Assembly: GCA_965370435.1 (NCBI GenBank)
Contig: CBDUUP010000034.1
Location: 1-19,192 of the forward strand
Length of the DNA stretch: 19,192 bases
Direction: 5' to 3'
Origin: CBDUUP01 sp965370435
GTDB lineage: Bacteria > Chloroflexota > Anaerolineae > Anaerolineales > UBA11579
Under the pieces are notes generated by a model, which saw only the letters and a program-made list of their open reading frames with translations, was not told the origin of the DNA and made no database searches. Shown in pieces: positions 11,884 to 19,164 of this stretch; positions within the stretch are counted from its first letter, which is position 1; each line of letters opens with the position of its first letter. A program made the translations under genes and the position numbers.

Positions 11884-14280
11884 ATGCAAGGTTTAACTTC
11901 TTTTGAACAAATTGCCATGTGGAGCGTCTTTGGCGTGGCTATCTTGGGTCTGTTATACGCAATCTTATTGCGCAGCCAGATCCTTCGCGAAGACAAAGGC
12001 ACAGAAAAAATGCAGGAGGTCTGGCGCGCGATCCGAGACGGCGCTGACGCATATCTCAAGCGGCAGCTCCGTTCCATTTTGCCCCTGATCCTGATCCTGA
12101 CCGTTGCGCTTTTCGCTTCGGTGTACATTGTCCCTCCCACGCCGGAGACTTCGGCCTGGTACTGTATGGCGATCAAAGGCGCGTCTCTGGGTGAGTCGGC
12201 CCATGCTTGCGCTGAGGCTCTCACCGAAACGGAATTGAGCAGTGTCAGCCTCTATATGGGTTTTGGACGAGCCATCGCGTTCGTATTAGGCGCGATGTTC
12301 TCCCTGATCGTTGGGCAGGTCGGGATGCGGATGGCCGTGCAGGCGAACGTCCGGGTGGCTTCGGCGGCCCGCCGTTCCTTTGGCGACGCATTGCGGATCG
12401 CCTACCGGGCGGGAACCATCACCGGTATGCTCACTGATGGTCTCGGTCTGTTAGGAGGCACCGTCATCTTCATGTTCTTCGGCATCGCCGCGCCGGACGC
12501 CCTGTTGGGTTTCGGTTTCGGCGGCACGCTGCTGGCCCTGTTCATGCGGGTGGGCGGCGGCATTTATACCAAGGCCGCTGACGTGGGGGCGGACCTGGTG
12601 GGCAAGGTTGAAGCTGGCATCCCCGAAGACGACCCCCGCAACCCGGCCGTGATCGCCGACCTGGTGGGCGACAACGTGGGCGACTGCGCTGGTATGGCCG
12701 CCGATATTTTCGAGTCCTATGAAGTCACCATCGTCGCCGGATTGATCCTGGGTGTGGTTCTTTTCAACCTCACCGGCCACATGGAATGGATCATTTACCC
12801 GCTGATCGTGCGCGGCATCGGCGTAGTTTCTTCCATCATCGGCACTTATGCGGTGAAAGGCGACGACGACGGCAAGAGCGGCGACGCCATGAAAGCCATC
12901 TTCAAAGGCTTTTTGTCCTCGGCTGCGATTTCGGTGGTCCTCTTCTTTATCGCAGCATACGCTTATCTGCACATGATCGCCGAAGGCAGCATGCCTGGTG
13001 GATGGTGGCGGACCCCGGTGGCCGTGGCTATGGGTGTTCTGCTTGCCATCTTGATTGACCGCTTGACCGAATACTTCACCGGGAGTCATCAAACCCCGGT
13101 CAATGAGATCAAGAATTCCGCCGATACCGGCGCGGCTACCCTCATCTTACAGGGCTTAGCGGCCGGTTATGAATCCTCGGTATGGTCGGTGCTGGTCATT
13201 GCGGGCACTATCTTCTCATCCATCTTGATATTCGGCGGGATAGGGGCTACACCCACAGAGAATATCACCTACATCCTGTACGGCGTCGCCATGACTGGTA
13301 TCGGCATGTTGACCTTGACGGGCAACAACGTCGCGATGGACTCTTTCGGCCCCATTTCCGATAATGCCAACGGCATCGGCGAGTTGTCCTGGGGCGGTCT
13401 ACACGATGAAGAAACCGTAGCCGCCAAGAGGATCATGGCCGACCTGGACGCGGTGGGCAACACCACCAAAGCCATCACCAAAGGCGTCGCTATCGGCTCG
13501 GCGGTGATCGCCGCGGTGGCCTTGTTCGGTTCTTTCTTGACCGAAGTCAGCCGAGCACAAGCCGCTCTGGGCGTCGCTCTCGCCGACCAAATTCAATCCA
13601 CCGGAATACGAATTGATATCCCCGAGGTTTTCATCGGCATGCTCATCGGCGGGGCGCTGCCCTGGCTGTTCTCCTCCTTTGCTATTCAGGCGGTGAGCCG
13701 GGCAGCCGCGTTGATCGTGAAGGAAGCCCGGCGGCAGTTCAAGCTGGGCGTGCTGGAAGGCACAGTTCCGCCGGATTACCAACAGGCGGTAGACATTTCC
13801 ACCTCCGCGGCCCAGAAGGAACTGGTTCCTCTTGCCTTGTTGGGCATCGTGACGCCGGTAATTGTGGGTATGCTGTTGGGCGTTGCCGCGCTGGGTGGTT
13901 TCCTGGCAGGCATCATCCTCTCCGGCCAGTTGCTGGCGGTGTTCATGAACAACGCCGGCGGGGCCTGGGACAACGCCAAGAAGCTGATCGAAGATGAACC
14001 CAGCGAACCTGAGAATAACCTGGGCAAAGGCTCCGAGCGCCATAAGGCGGGCGTGGTCGGCGACACCGTCGGCGACCCCCTGAAAGATACCGCCGGTCCG
14101 GCTCTCAACCCCATGATCAAAGTTGCCAACCTTGTCTCGGTCATCATTGCGCCCATCATCGTCCAGCAAACCGAACTGGGTCTGTGGGGATGGTTGTTGG
14201 TCGGGCTGCTGGTTGCCTCGTTGGTCTGGTCCATCCGCACCAGCAAGCGACCTGCGGAGCGCATCGTCACCAAAGACTAG
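11884..14280 (+). CDS. hppA: Membrane-bound proton-translocating pyrophosphatase, K+-independent type
   Basis: A 798-residue integral membrane pump that couples pyrophosphate hydrolysis to cation export. Active-site motifs are complete: GGGIYTKAADVGADLVGKVE, the acidic PPi/Mg site EDDPRNPAVIADLVGDNVGD, SADTGAATLILQGLA, GNNVAMDSFGPISDNANG, and the C-terminal HKAGVVGDTVGDPLKDTAGP. The K+-specificity determinant reads GNTTKA with Lys529, as in K+-independent H+-PPases; K+-dependent enzymes have Ala there (GNTTAA). About 15-16 hydrophobic helices are visible. A longer first periplasmic loop (about residues 83-115) contains two Cys. Shine-Dalgarno GGAGGAG lies 8 nt before the ATG. The gene is monocistronic, with its own promoter and terminator. 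Proton rather than sodium transport is inferred from the K+-independent signature. Confidence 0.97.
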   Translation: MQGLTSFEQIAMWSVFGVAILGLLYAILLRSQILREDKGTEKMQEVWRAIRDGADAYLKRQLRSILPLILILTVALFASVYIVPPTPETSAWYCMAIKGASLGESAHACAEALTETELSSVSLYMGFGRAIAFVLGAMFSLIVGQVGMRMAVQANVRVASAARRSFGDALRIAYRAGTITGMLTDGLGLLGGTVIFMFFGIAAPDALLGFGFGGTLLALFMRVGGGIYTKAADVGADLVGKVEAGIPEDDPRNPAVIADLVGDNVGDCAGMAADIFESYEVTIVAGLILGVVLFNLTGHMEWIIYPLIVRGIGVVSSIIGTYAVKGDDDGKSGDAMKAIFKGFLSSAAISVVLFFIAAYAYLHMIAEGSMPGGWWRTPVAVAMGVLLAILIDRLTEYFTGSHQTPVNEIKNSADTGAATLILQGLAAGYESSVWSVLVIAGTIFSSILIFGGIGATPTENITYILYGVAMTGIGMLTLTGNNVAMDSFGPISDNANGIGELSWGGLHDEETVAAKRIMADLDAVGNTTKAITKGVAIGSAVIAAVALFGSFLTEVSRAQAALGVALADQIQSTGIRIDIPEVFIGMLIGGALPWLFSSFAIQAVSRAAALIVKEARRQFKLGVLEGTVPPDYQQAVDISTSAAQKELVPLALLGIVTPVIVGMLLGVAALGGFLAGIILSGQLLAVFMNNAGGAWDNAKKLIEDEPSEPENNLGKGSERHKAGVVGDTVGDPLKDTAGPALNPMIKVANLVSVIIAPIIVQQTELGLWGWLLVGLLVASLVWSIRTSKRPAERIVTKD

Positions 14281-14301
14281 AGTTTTTTCACCCCCAAAGT
14301 T

Positions 14302-14347
14302 AAAGTAGACCCCAAGGATTTGTAATTCCTTGGGGTCTTTACTTTTC
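14302..14347 (+). terminator. Intrinsic terminator of hppA
   Basis: A 12-bp perfect stem, AGACCCCAAGGA (14307-14318) with TCCTTGGGGTCT (14327-14338), has an 8-nt loop. It extends outward by AAAGT/ACTTT pairing past a 2-nt bulge and is followed by a T-rich tail (TTTACTTTTC). It begins 22 nt after the stop codon. Confidence 0.85.
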
Positions 14348-14419
14348 AGGGAATGCACATTTAACCCCCTGATTGTATGCAAATACGACCATCGAAATAT
14401 CCGCTTATTCAAACATATC

Positions 14420-14505
14420 ACCGCAGAGACGCAGAGAACGCGGAGAAAAACCGAAAATATATTTAAAAACTCTGCGTATCTCAACGCTCTCCGCGCCTCG
14501 GCGGT
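14420..14505. repeat. 86-bp imperfect inverted repeat downstream of hppA
   Basis: The outer arms ACCGCAGAGACGCAGAGAACG and the complement of CGCTCTCCGCGCCTCGGCGGT pair with a few mismatches across an AT-rich centre. It resembles the palindrome at 4496-4575 in size and layout (ACC…GGT ends, A/T-rich middle) but differs in sequence. The gap 14281-14696 holds the hppA terminator, this repeat, roughly 140 bp with nothing recognisable, and a promoter. A 76-codon open frame at 14330-14560 runs through the repeat and is not believed. Confidence 0.6.
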
Positions 14506-14647
14506 AAAATTTCTTATAATCAGAAATAATAAAACATCCCATTGTGCATATCCTATGTGAATGACAGGAAAACGATTAGATTACACGTAAATTTCAACCC
14601 ATCCCTCACCTATGACCATCAAACTATAAAATTCGACCTGAAAACAC

Positions 14648-14676
14648 TTGCATCTTTAGGCAACTTAGGGCATACT
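14648..14676 (+). promoter_or_regulatory. Candidate promoter of the PDWL-array TPR gene
   Basis: TTGCAT (14648-14653), a 17-nt spacer and CATACT (14671-14676) form a moderate sigma-70 match. The -10 lies 20 nt before the ATG at 14697, so the leader would be about 13 nt. No strong Shine-Dalgarno site is present. Confidence 0.45.
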
Positions 14677-14696
14677 AAGGGGTAGAGTGAACGCTT

Positions 14697-17600
14697 ATGG
14701 CTAAAGTTACCTTGAGGGCCTACAACCAAGAAATTGAGGGGCTAATAGACCAGGGTCAAATTGACGAAAGCATCGGTCATTGTCGTCATATCCTGAAGCT
14801 ATATCCCAAATGCGTGGATACTTACCGCATGTTGGGCAAGGCCTATTTGGAAAGCCAACGTTATGGGGACGCGGCGGATATATTCCAGCGCGTGCTTTCT
14901 TCGATCCCCGACGATTTTATCGCCCACGTGGGCATGAGCATCATCCGCGAGGACGAAGGCAACCTGGATGCGGCCCTGTGGCACATGGAGCGCGCCTTTG
15001 AGGTGCAGCCCTCCAATACCGCCATTCAAGATGAACTGCGCCGCCTCTACGGGCGTCGTGATGGCGTCGAGCCGCCCAAGATACGGCTCACCCGGGGGGC
15101 TTTGGCTCGCATGTACGCCCACGGCGACCTCCACCAGCAAGCCATCGCAGAATGCCGGTCTGCCCTGGCGGAAGATCCCCAACGCTCCGACCTTCAGACT
15201 GTGCTGGCGAGCATGTATCACCTCACCGGACAGAAGGTCGAGGCTGCCGAAACCTGCAACGCGCTGGTGGTCAAACTGCCTTATTGCTTTGAGGCCAACC
15301 GCATTATGGCCGAGATATTGGAGCAGAGCGGCCGGGCCGAGGATGCCAAAACTTACCGGGGCCGTTTACAGGCCTTGGATCCTTACGTAGCATTTGTTTC
15401 TCCCAGTTCTCCGTCCTTGGACAGCGTTCCTGACGCGGCCATTTCCATTGACCGCCTGGAATGGACTCCTGGCGCTATTGGCGTTGATTCTGCGGCCCAA
15501 CCGGGTTGGGCTGAATCTCTGGGTGTAGAGGCGCCGGCAAGTGAGGCTGCTGCGCCGGGCGTGCCCAGTTGGCTTACAGAAGACGCCGGAGAGGCCGCCT
15601 CAGAGGATGATTTCTCCACGTTATTTCCCGGAGAGGATGGGTCGCCTTCCGACATCCTGGGGGAGATCTCGGAAACCTCTTCCGATGAATCCCCTGAATG
15701 GCTGGCAACCCCGGGAGAGACCCAGGGTGAAGAGCCTATCCCCGATTTCATGCAAGATGCCGGTTGGGGGGAGCGAGACCCAGACGCGCCTGAACCGGAG
15801 CCTCTGCCCGATTTTGCCGCCCCGGAAAGCGCCTCAGATGAAGGCGATGGTCTAGCCCCGGCTGATATTCCCGATTGGCTGCAAGGCATGGCTCCGGAAG
15901 ATGCCGAAGATGAAACCGCAGCAGATTTGCCAACTTTTGACGCGCCTATGACTACTGCGCCGCTGGATGGCGCAAGCCTTCCCGCAGCAGAGGCGAAGCC
16001 GGATTGGCTGCAAGACCTGGGCGCGGAAGATGCCCAACCCGCCGCCGAACCCGCCGGCGAAGGCCTTCCTGATTGGATGGGAGAGCCGGGGGAAGCCCCT
16101 GCCGCTGCTCCAACTGAGGAAACGCCGGATTGGCTGCAAGAGTTAGGCGACGAGACCCCGGCTGCTTCTGGAACGCCGGGGGGAGTTACCGATTGGCTGA
16201 AAGATGTTGATAGCGGAGAGACCAGTCCGGTTGAGGTTGCCTCAGAGACCCCCGCGCAACCCGAACCCATCCCCGAAGTCGAGGCGATGGCTGACCCGGC
16301 TGCCACAACCGAATTGCCCGACATGGACGACCCCGATGCGGCCATTGCTTGGATGGAGGGTCTGGCCGCCAAACAAGGCGCGGCCGAGGAAGAATTGGTC
16401 ACTGCCCCCGAATCGCGAGGGGATACTCCGCCCGGGTGGGTGCAAGAGACCCAAGAAGAAGATGCTATGCCTGAAGCTTCCCCCGAACCCAACGCCGAAG
16501 AGTCCCCCGATTGGCTGCAAGAGCTTGGGGAGGAACAGCCTGAACCGGCCGCGGAACCAGCCGCCCTGCCTGATCCAACTGCTACGGCTGAATTGCCCGA
16601 TATGGACGACCCCGATGCAGCTATAGCCTGGATGGAAGGTCTGGCTGCCAACCAGGGCGCGGCCGAGGAAGAATTGGTCACTGCCCCAGAATCGCGGGGG
16701 GAGGCTCCACCGGAATGGGTGCAAGAAGCCCAGGCGGAGGAAGCATTGCCAGAAACCCCCGCCGAACCTGCTGCTGAGGCCCCCGACTGGCTTCAAAAAT
16801 TGGATGATGAGCAGCCTGAACCGGCTGTAGAAGCGCCCTCTCAAGCTGAACCAGTCCTTGATCCTGGGGCTACAGCCGAGCTTCCAGGGACGGGAGACAC
16901 GGAGGATGCGATTGCCTGGCTGGAGGGGCTAGCTGCCAAACAGGGCGCGGCTGAGGAAGAATTGGTCACGGCCCCGGAATCGCGGGTGGATACCCCGCCT
17001 GATTGGGCGCTAGAAACTCCCGCGGAGGCCCCCGCTGTCCCCGAAGCAGAAGATACGCCTGAGTGGATGCAAAAACTGGACGAGGAGCAGCCCGAACTGG
17101 CCGTAGAAGCGCCTGCGGCGGCCTCTCCACCGGAACCTGCCGCCACTACTGAACTGCCCGATATGGACGACCCCGATGCGGCTATGTCCTGGCTGGAGGG
17201 TCTGGCCGCCAACCAAGGCGCAGCGGAAGAAGAATTGGTCACGGCCCCAGAATCGCGGGGGGATACGCCGCCCGAGTGGGTGCAAGAAGCCCAGGAAGAG
17301 TTGGCCGAAACCCCGGCAGCAGCCCCACCAGAATCGATAACCGAAATCTTGGATATGCTGGTTGAAGATGGCGAAACCGAGCCGGAAGTGATCGAACCCG
17401 CGCCCGTGGGGACAGTGTTGTTTGAGGAAGACGGTTCTCCAGCAGAAGCCCCACCCGAGTTGCCAGCATGGCTCAATGAGGTTGAAGAAGACTTACCCTC
17501 AACCCAGAAATTAGGCGCCGAGGATCTGATAACCCAGGAATTTGAAAGTATGACCGCTGCTCCTGCCGAAGCAGAGCTTGTCGAAGCAGAGCCTATTGAA

Positions 17601-18002
17601 GTTGAGCCGTCTGATTGGATAACTGAAATGGCATCCGAACAAGAAAAAGCCCCGCCTCCCGCTGCTCCACCCAAGCCGAAGGCAAAGCCCAAGCCCAAGG
17701 CCAAAACCAAGCCCAAGACTAAAGCCAGAGCCAAAGCCAAAGAAGATTTCAACTTGCGTCTTGCTCAAGCGCAAAACGCGCTCTCCAAAGACCAAATTGA
17801 TACCGCGGTTGAACGTTACACTGTTTTGATCAAGCGAGGCCGGTTATTGGACAACGTGATCGCTGACCTGAACGCGGCTCTCCAACACCGCCATCCGGTG
17901 GACGTAGACCTTTGGCAGTTGCTTGGCGATGCGTACATGCGCAGCGAACGCCTGCAAGACGCTTTGGATGCTTACACCCAGGCGGAGGAATTGATCCGCT
18001 AA
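14697..18002 (+). CDS. Giant acidic TPR protein with a tandem array of 'PDWLQ' motifs
   Basis: A 1101-residue protein of unknown function, without a signal peptide or membrane helix and so probably cytoplasmic. Residues 1-230 form about six TPR units (for example YRMLGKAYLESQRYGDAADI). Residues 230-985 are disordered-looking and rich in Glu, Pro, Ala and Asp. They carry about 17 short motifs of the form P-[DE]-W-[LMV]-x-x-[ALM] (PDWLQELG, PEWVQEAQ, PDWLQKLD). Within this lie four copies of a longer unit of 91-96 residues with the invariant core GAAEEELVTAPESR. A Lys/Pro/Ala tract (about 985-1015) then switches the charge to strongly basic. Residues 1016-1101 return to TPR-like helices (LWQLLGDAYMRSERLQDALD). 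A strong terminator follows. The layout suggests a multivalent scaffold in which Trp motifs are docking peptides; this is inference. Confidence 0.85.
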   Translation: MAKVTLRAYNQEIEGLIDQGQIDESIGHCRHILKLYPKCVDTYRMLGKAYLESQRYGDAADIFQRVLSSIPDDFIAHVGMSIIREDEGNLDAALWHMERAFEVQPSNTAIQDELRRLYGRRDGVEPPKIRLTRGALARMYAHGDLHQQAIAECRSALAEDPQRSDLQTVLASMYHLTGQKVEAAETCNALVVKLPYCFEANRIMAEILEQSGRAEDAKTYRGRLQALDPYVAFVSPSSPSLDSVPDAAISIDRLEWTPGAIGVDSAAQPGWAESLGVEAPASEAAAPGVPSWLTEDAGEAASEDDFSTLFPGEDGSPSDILGEISETSSDESPEWLATPGETQGEEPIPDFMQDAGWGERDPDAPEPEPLPDFAAPESASDEGDGLAPADIPDWLQGMAPEDAEDETAADLPTFDAPMTTAPLDGASLPAAEAKPDWLQDLGAEDAQPAAEPAGEGLPDWMGEPGEAPAAAPTEETPDWLQELGDETPAASGTPGGVTDWLKDVDSGETSPVEVASETPAQPEPIPEVEAMADPAATTELPDMDDPDAAIAWMEGLAAKQGAAEEELVTAPESRGDTPPGWVQETQEEDAMPEASPEPNAEESPDWLQELGEEQPEPAAEPAALPDPTATAELPDMDDPDAAIAWMEGLAANQGAAEEELVTAPESRGEAPPEWVQEAQAEEALPETPAEPAAEAPDWLQKLDDEQPEPAVEAPSQAEPVLDPGATAELPGTGDTEDAIAWLEGLAAKQGAAEEELVTAPESRVDTPPDWALETPAEAPAVPEAEDTPEWMQKLDEEQPELAVEAPAAASPPEPAATTELPDMDDPDAAMSWLEGLAANQGAAEEELVTAPESRGDTPPEWVQEAQEELAETPAAAPPESITEILDMLVEDGETEPEVIEPAPVGTVLFEEDGSPAEAPPELPAWLNEVEEDLPSTQKLGAEDLITQEFESMTAAPAEAELVEAEPIEVEPSDWITEMASEQEKAPPPAAPPKPKAKPKPKAKTKPKTKARAKAKEDFNLRLAQAQNALSKDQIDTAVERYTVLIKRGRLLDNVIADLNAALQHRHPVDVDLWQLLGDAYMRSERLQDALDAYTQAEELIR
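16300..17292 (+). repeat. Four-copy in-frame tandem repeat of about 280 bp
   Basis: Copies begin with the ELP codons at about 16311, 16590, 16878 and 17151, giving spacings of 279, 288 and 273 bp, all multiples of three. Each encodes E-L-P-[DG]…A-[IM]-[AS]-W-[ML]-E-G-L-A-A-[KN]-Q-G-A-A-E-E-E-L-V-T-A-P-E-S-R. The GAAGAATTGGTCAC stretch in the core is identical in all four copies. Spacer sequence between cores is much more variable and holds the PDWLQ motifs. Confidence 0.85.
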
Positions 18003-18023
18003 AGGCTTACATCTGGTAGAATC

Positions 18024-18057
18024 ATTAACTCGGGGCAGCCCCCCGAGTTAATTTTTT
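18024..18057 (+). terminator. Intrinsic terminator of the PDWL-array gene
   Basis: A 12-bp perfect stem, ATTAACTCGGGG (18024-18035) with CCCCGAGTTAAT (18041-18052), has a 5-nt loop and is followed by TTTTTG. It is 21 nt after the stop codon and separates this gene from ndk. Confidence 0.9.
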
Positions 18058-18091
18058 GTCAATTAACGGGAGTGTGTTCATTGGAATTGAG

Positions 18092-18189
18092 AAACCTGGA
18101 CAGGTTTTCCTTGCAACGATTTCGATGAAGGTGTCGAGGTTTCTACGGTTGAATTGGTTGAAAATCACCAGGTGAAACCTGTCAGGTTT
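18092..18189. repeat. Repeat element bounded by AAACCTG..CAGGTTT palindromes upstream of ndk
   Basis: Two near-identical palindromes, AAACCTGGACAGGTTT (18092-18107) and AAACCTGTCAGGTTT (18175-18189), lie 83 bp apart in the leader region of ndk. A third partial unit (CGAGGTTTC) lies between them. They could be regulator sites or the ends of a small dispersed element. No clear ndk promoter was found in 18058-18210. Confidence 0.45.
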
Positions 18190-18221
18190 AGTGAACCCGC
18201 CCCGATCATTTGGAGGTAAAT

Positions 18222-18671
18222 GTGGAAAGAACTTTAGTGCTTGTCAAACCCGATGGGGTTCAGCGCGGCCTGGTAGGGGAGATCATCTCTCGGCTGGAGC
18301 GGCGCGGTTTGCGATTTGTGGCGGCCAGGTTCATGGCTGTCAGCCAGGATTTGGCCGAGACTCATTACGCCATTCACCAGGGGAAACCGTTTTATGAGGG
18401 TTTGATCCAATACATCACTTCGGCTCCGGTGATGGCGATGGTGTGGGAAGGCCCCAATGCGGTGTTGGCCGTGCGGCAAACCATGGGGGCGACCCTGCCA
18501 ATCCAGGCTGCGCCCGGCACGGTCCGCCATGATTTTGGCCTCGAAGTGGGCCGCAACTTGACTCACGCCTCTGACACTGTCGAAAACGGCGAGAAGGAAG
18601 TGGCTTTGTGGTTCCAGCCAGAGGATTTGGTTTCCTGGGAGCGGGACGTTGACCGGTGGATCTTCGAATAA
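18222..18671 (+). CDS. ndk: Nucleoside diphosphate kinase
   Basis: A 149-residue enzyme that exchanges the gamma phosphate between NTPs and NDPs through a phosphohistidine. It begins [M]ERTLVLVKPDGVQRGL, the standard family N-terminus with the nucleotide-binding Lys. MVWEGPNAV, the GTVRHDF Arg and the active-site His in NLTHASDTVENGEKEVALWF are in place (family consensus GSDS, here ASDT). The GTG at 18222 is the preferred start because GGAGG (18212-18216) lies 5 nt before it and the protein aligns from that residue. A TTG four codons upstream would overlap the Shine-Dalgarno site. The gene is apparently monocistronic and faces rsfS. Confidence 0.95.
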   Translation: MERTLVLVKPDGVQRGLVGEIISRLERRGLRFVAARFMAVSQDLAETHYAIHQGKPFYEGLIQYITSAPVMAMVWEGPNAVLAVRQTMGATLPIQAAPGTVRHDFGLEVGRNLTHASDTVENGEKEVALWFQPEDLVSWERDVDRWIFE

Positions 18672-18755
18672 CACTGTGGCGCTGAGTAACACTGAATCAC
18701 TGATAAACTGAATCTCTGAAAAAAAACTTTGAGGGATTTGGTGGATGCAAATTAA

Positions 18756-18784
18756 TACCTCCGGCGAGTTATTGGCCGGAGGTA
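18756..18784. terminator. Shared hairpin between convergent ndk and rsfS
   Basis: A 10-bp perfect stem, TACCTCCGGC / GCCGGAGGTA, has a 9-nt loop and sits between the two converging genes. AT-rich tails lie on both sides (ATTGTTTAG on plus; TTAATTTG on minus), so it can serve both as a bidirectional terminator. The T-runs are short, so efficiency is uncertain. Confidence 0.6.
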
Positions 18785-18819
18785 ATTGTTTAGAATTGGG
18801 GGAGAAATTATGGTATCGC

Positions 18820-19164
18820 TCACTGCAAATGCAGCACCATGCGTCCTTCCGACCAGAGGTCTTCCAGGCGGTAATAGTCCCGCTGTTCGGGGGAAAAGAG
18901 ATGCAGGATCACGTCGCCAAAGTCGGCCAGTATCCACCCATCCTGGGATTTACCCTCGATCCTGGCGCGCAGGTTATGGGTTTTCCGAACCTCTCGCCGG
19001 GCCGCGTTTATCAAGGCCTCCAACATGCGGTTGCTGGTGCCGGAGCAGATCACAAAATAATCTGTGAAGGAGGCAACCTCCATCAGATCCAGAAGCAGGA
19101 TGTCCTCTCCCTTTTTTTCTTCCAGTGTATCAACGATAGTTCGAGCTATTTCTAAAGCGTCCAG
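18820..19164 (-). CDS. rsfS: Ribosome silencing factor RsfS, probable CTG start
   Basis: RsfS (DUF143/Iojap family) binds ribosomal protein uL14 and blocks subunit joining under starvation. The core MEVASFTDYFVICSGTSNR is followed by EGKSQDGWILADFGDVILHLF and ends DLWSEGRMVLHLQ, all typical. The first ATG (19083) gives only 87 residues and removes the conserved N-terminal helix. Reading upstream in frame yields LDALEIARTIVDTLEEKKGE-DILLLDL, which belongs to the family. The frame is closed by TGA at 19170, and the only plausible initiation codon is CTG at 19164, 4-6 nt after a GAGGTG Shine-Dalgarno-like site. That start gives 114 residues, the family's usual length. rsfS is often next to nadD, which would lie beyond the window. 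Confidence 0.88.
   Translation of the reverse strand: MDALEIARTIVDTLEEKKGEDILLLDLMEVASFTDYFVICSGTSNRMLEALINAARREVRKTHNLRARIEGKSQDGWILADFGDVILHLFSPEQRDYYRLEDLWSEGRMVLHLQ

Noticed and set aside
13399..14484. 361-codon minus-strand open frame opposite hppA
   Set aside because: It is antisense to highly conserved pyrophosphatase motifs in a GC-rich gene and starts inside the intergenic repeat. Its composition is not protein-like.
14330..14560. 76-codon plus-strand open frame after hppA
   Set aside because: It begins inside the hppA terminator and runs through the inverted repeat at 14420-14505. Its peptide (ITAETQRTRRKT, ALRASAVKFLI) is what that palindrome encodes; there is no Shine-Dalgarno site.
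15383..16681. 432-codon minus-strand open frame opposite the PDWL-array gene, with another at 16841-17752
   Set aside because: Both are Ser/Gly/Ala-rich reflections of the acidic Pro/Glu/Ala repeats on the coding strand. They inherit the same repeats, have no family match and no start context.
16300..17292. CRISPR-like direct repeats
   Set aside because: The units are about 280 bp, in frame, protein-coding and lack unique 30-40 bp spacers. No cas genes are nearby.
18672..18740. Short ACTGAATC-type direct repeats after ndk
   Set aside because: The units ACTGAATC and ACTGATAA are too short and degenerate to distinguish from chance in an AT-rich gap.
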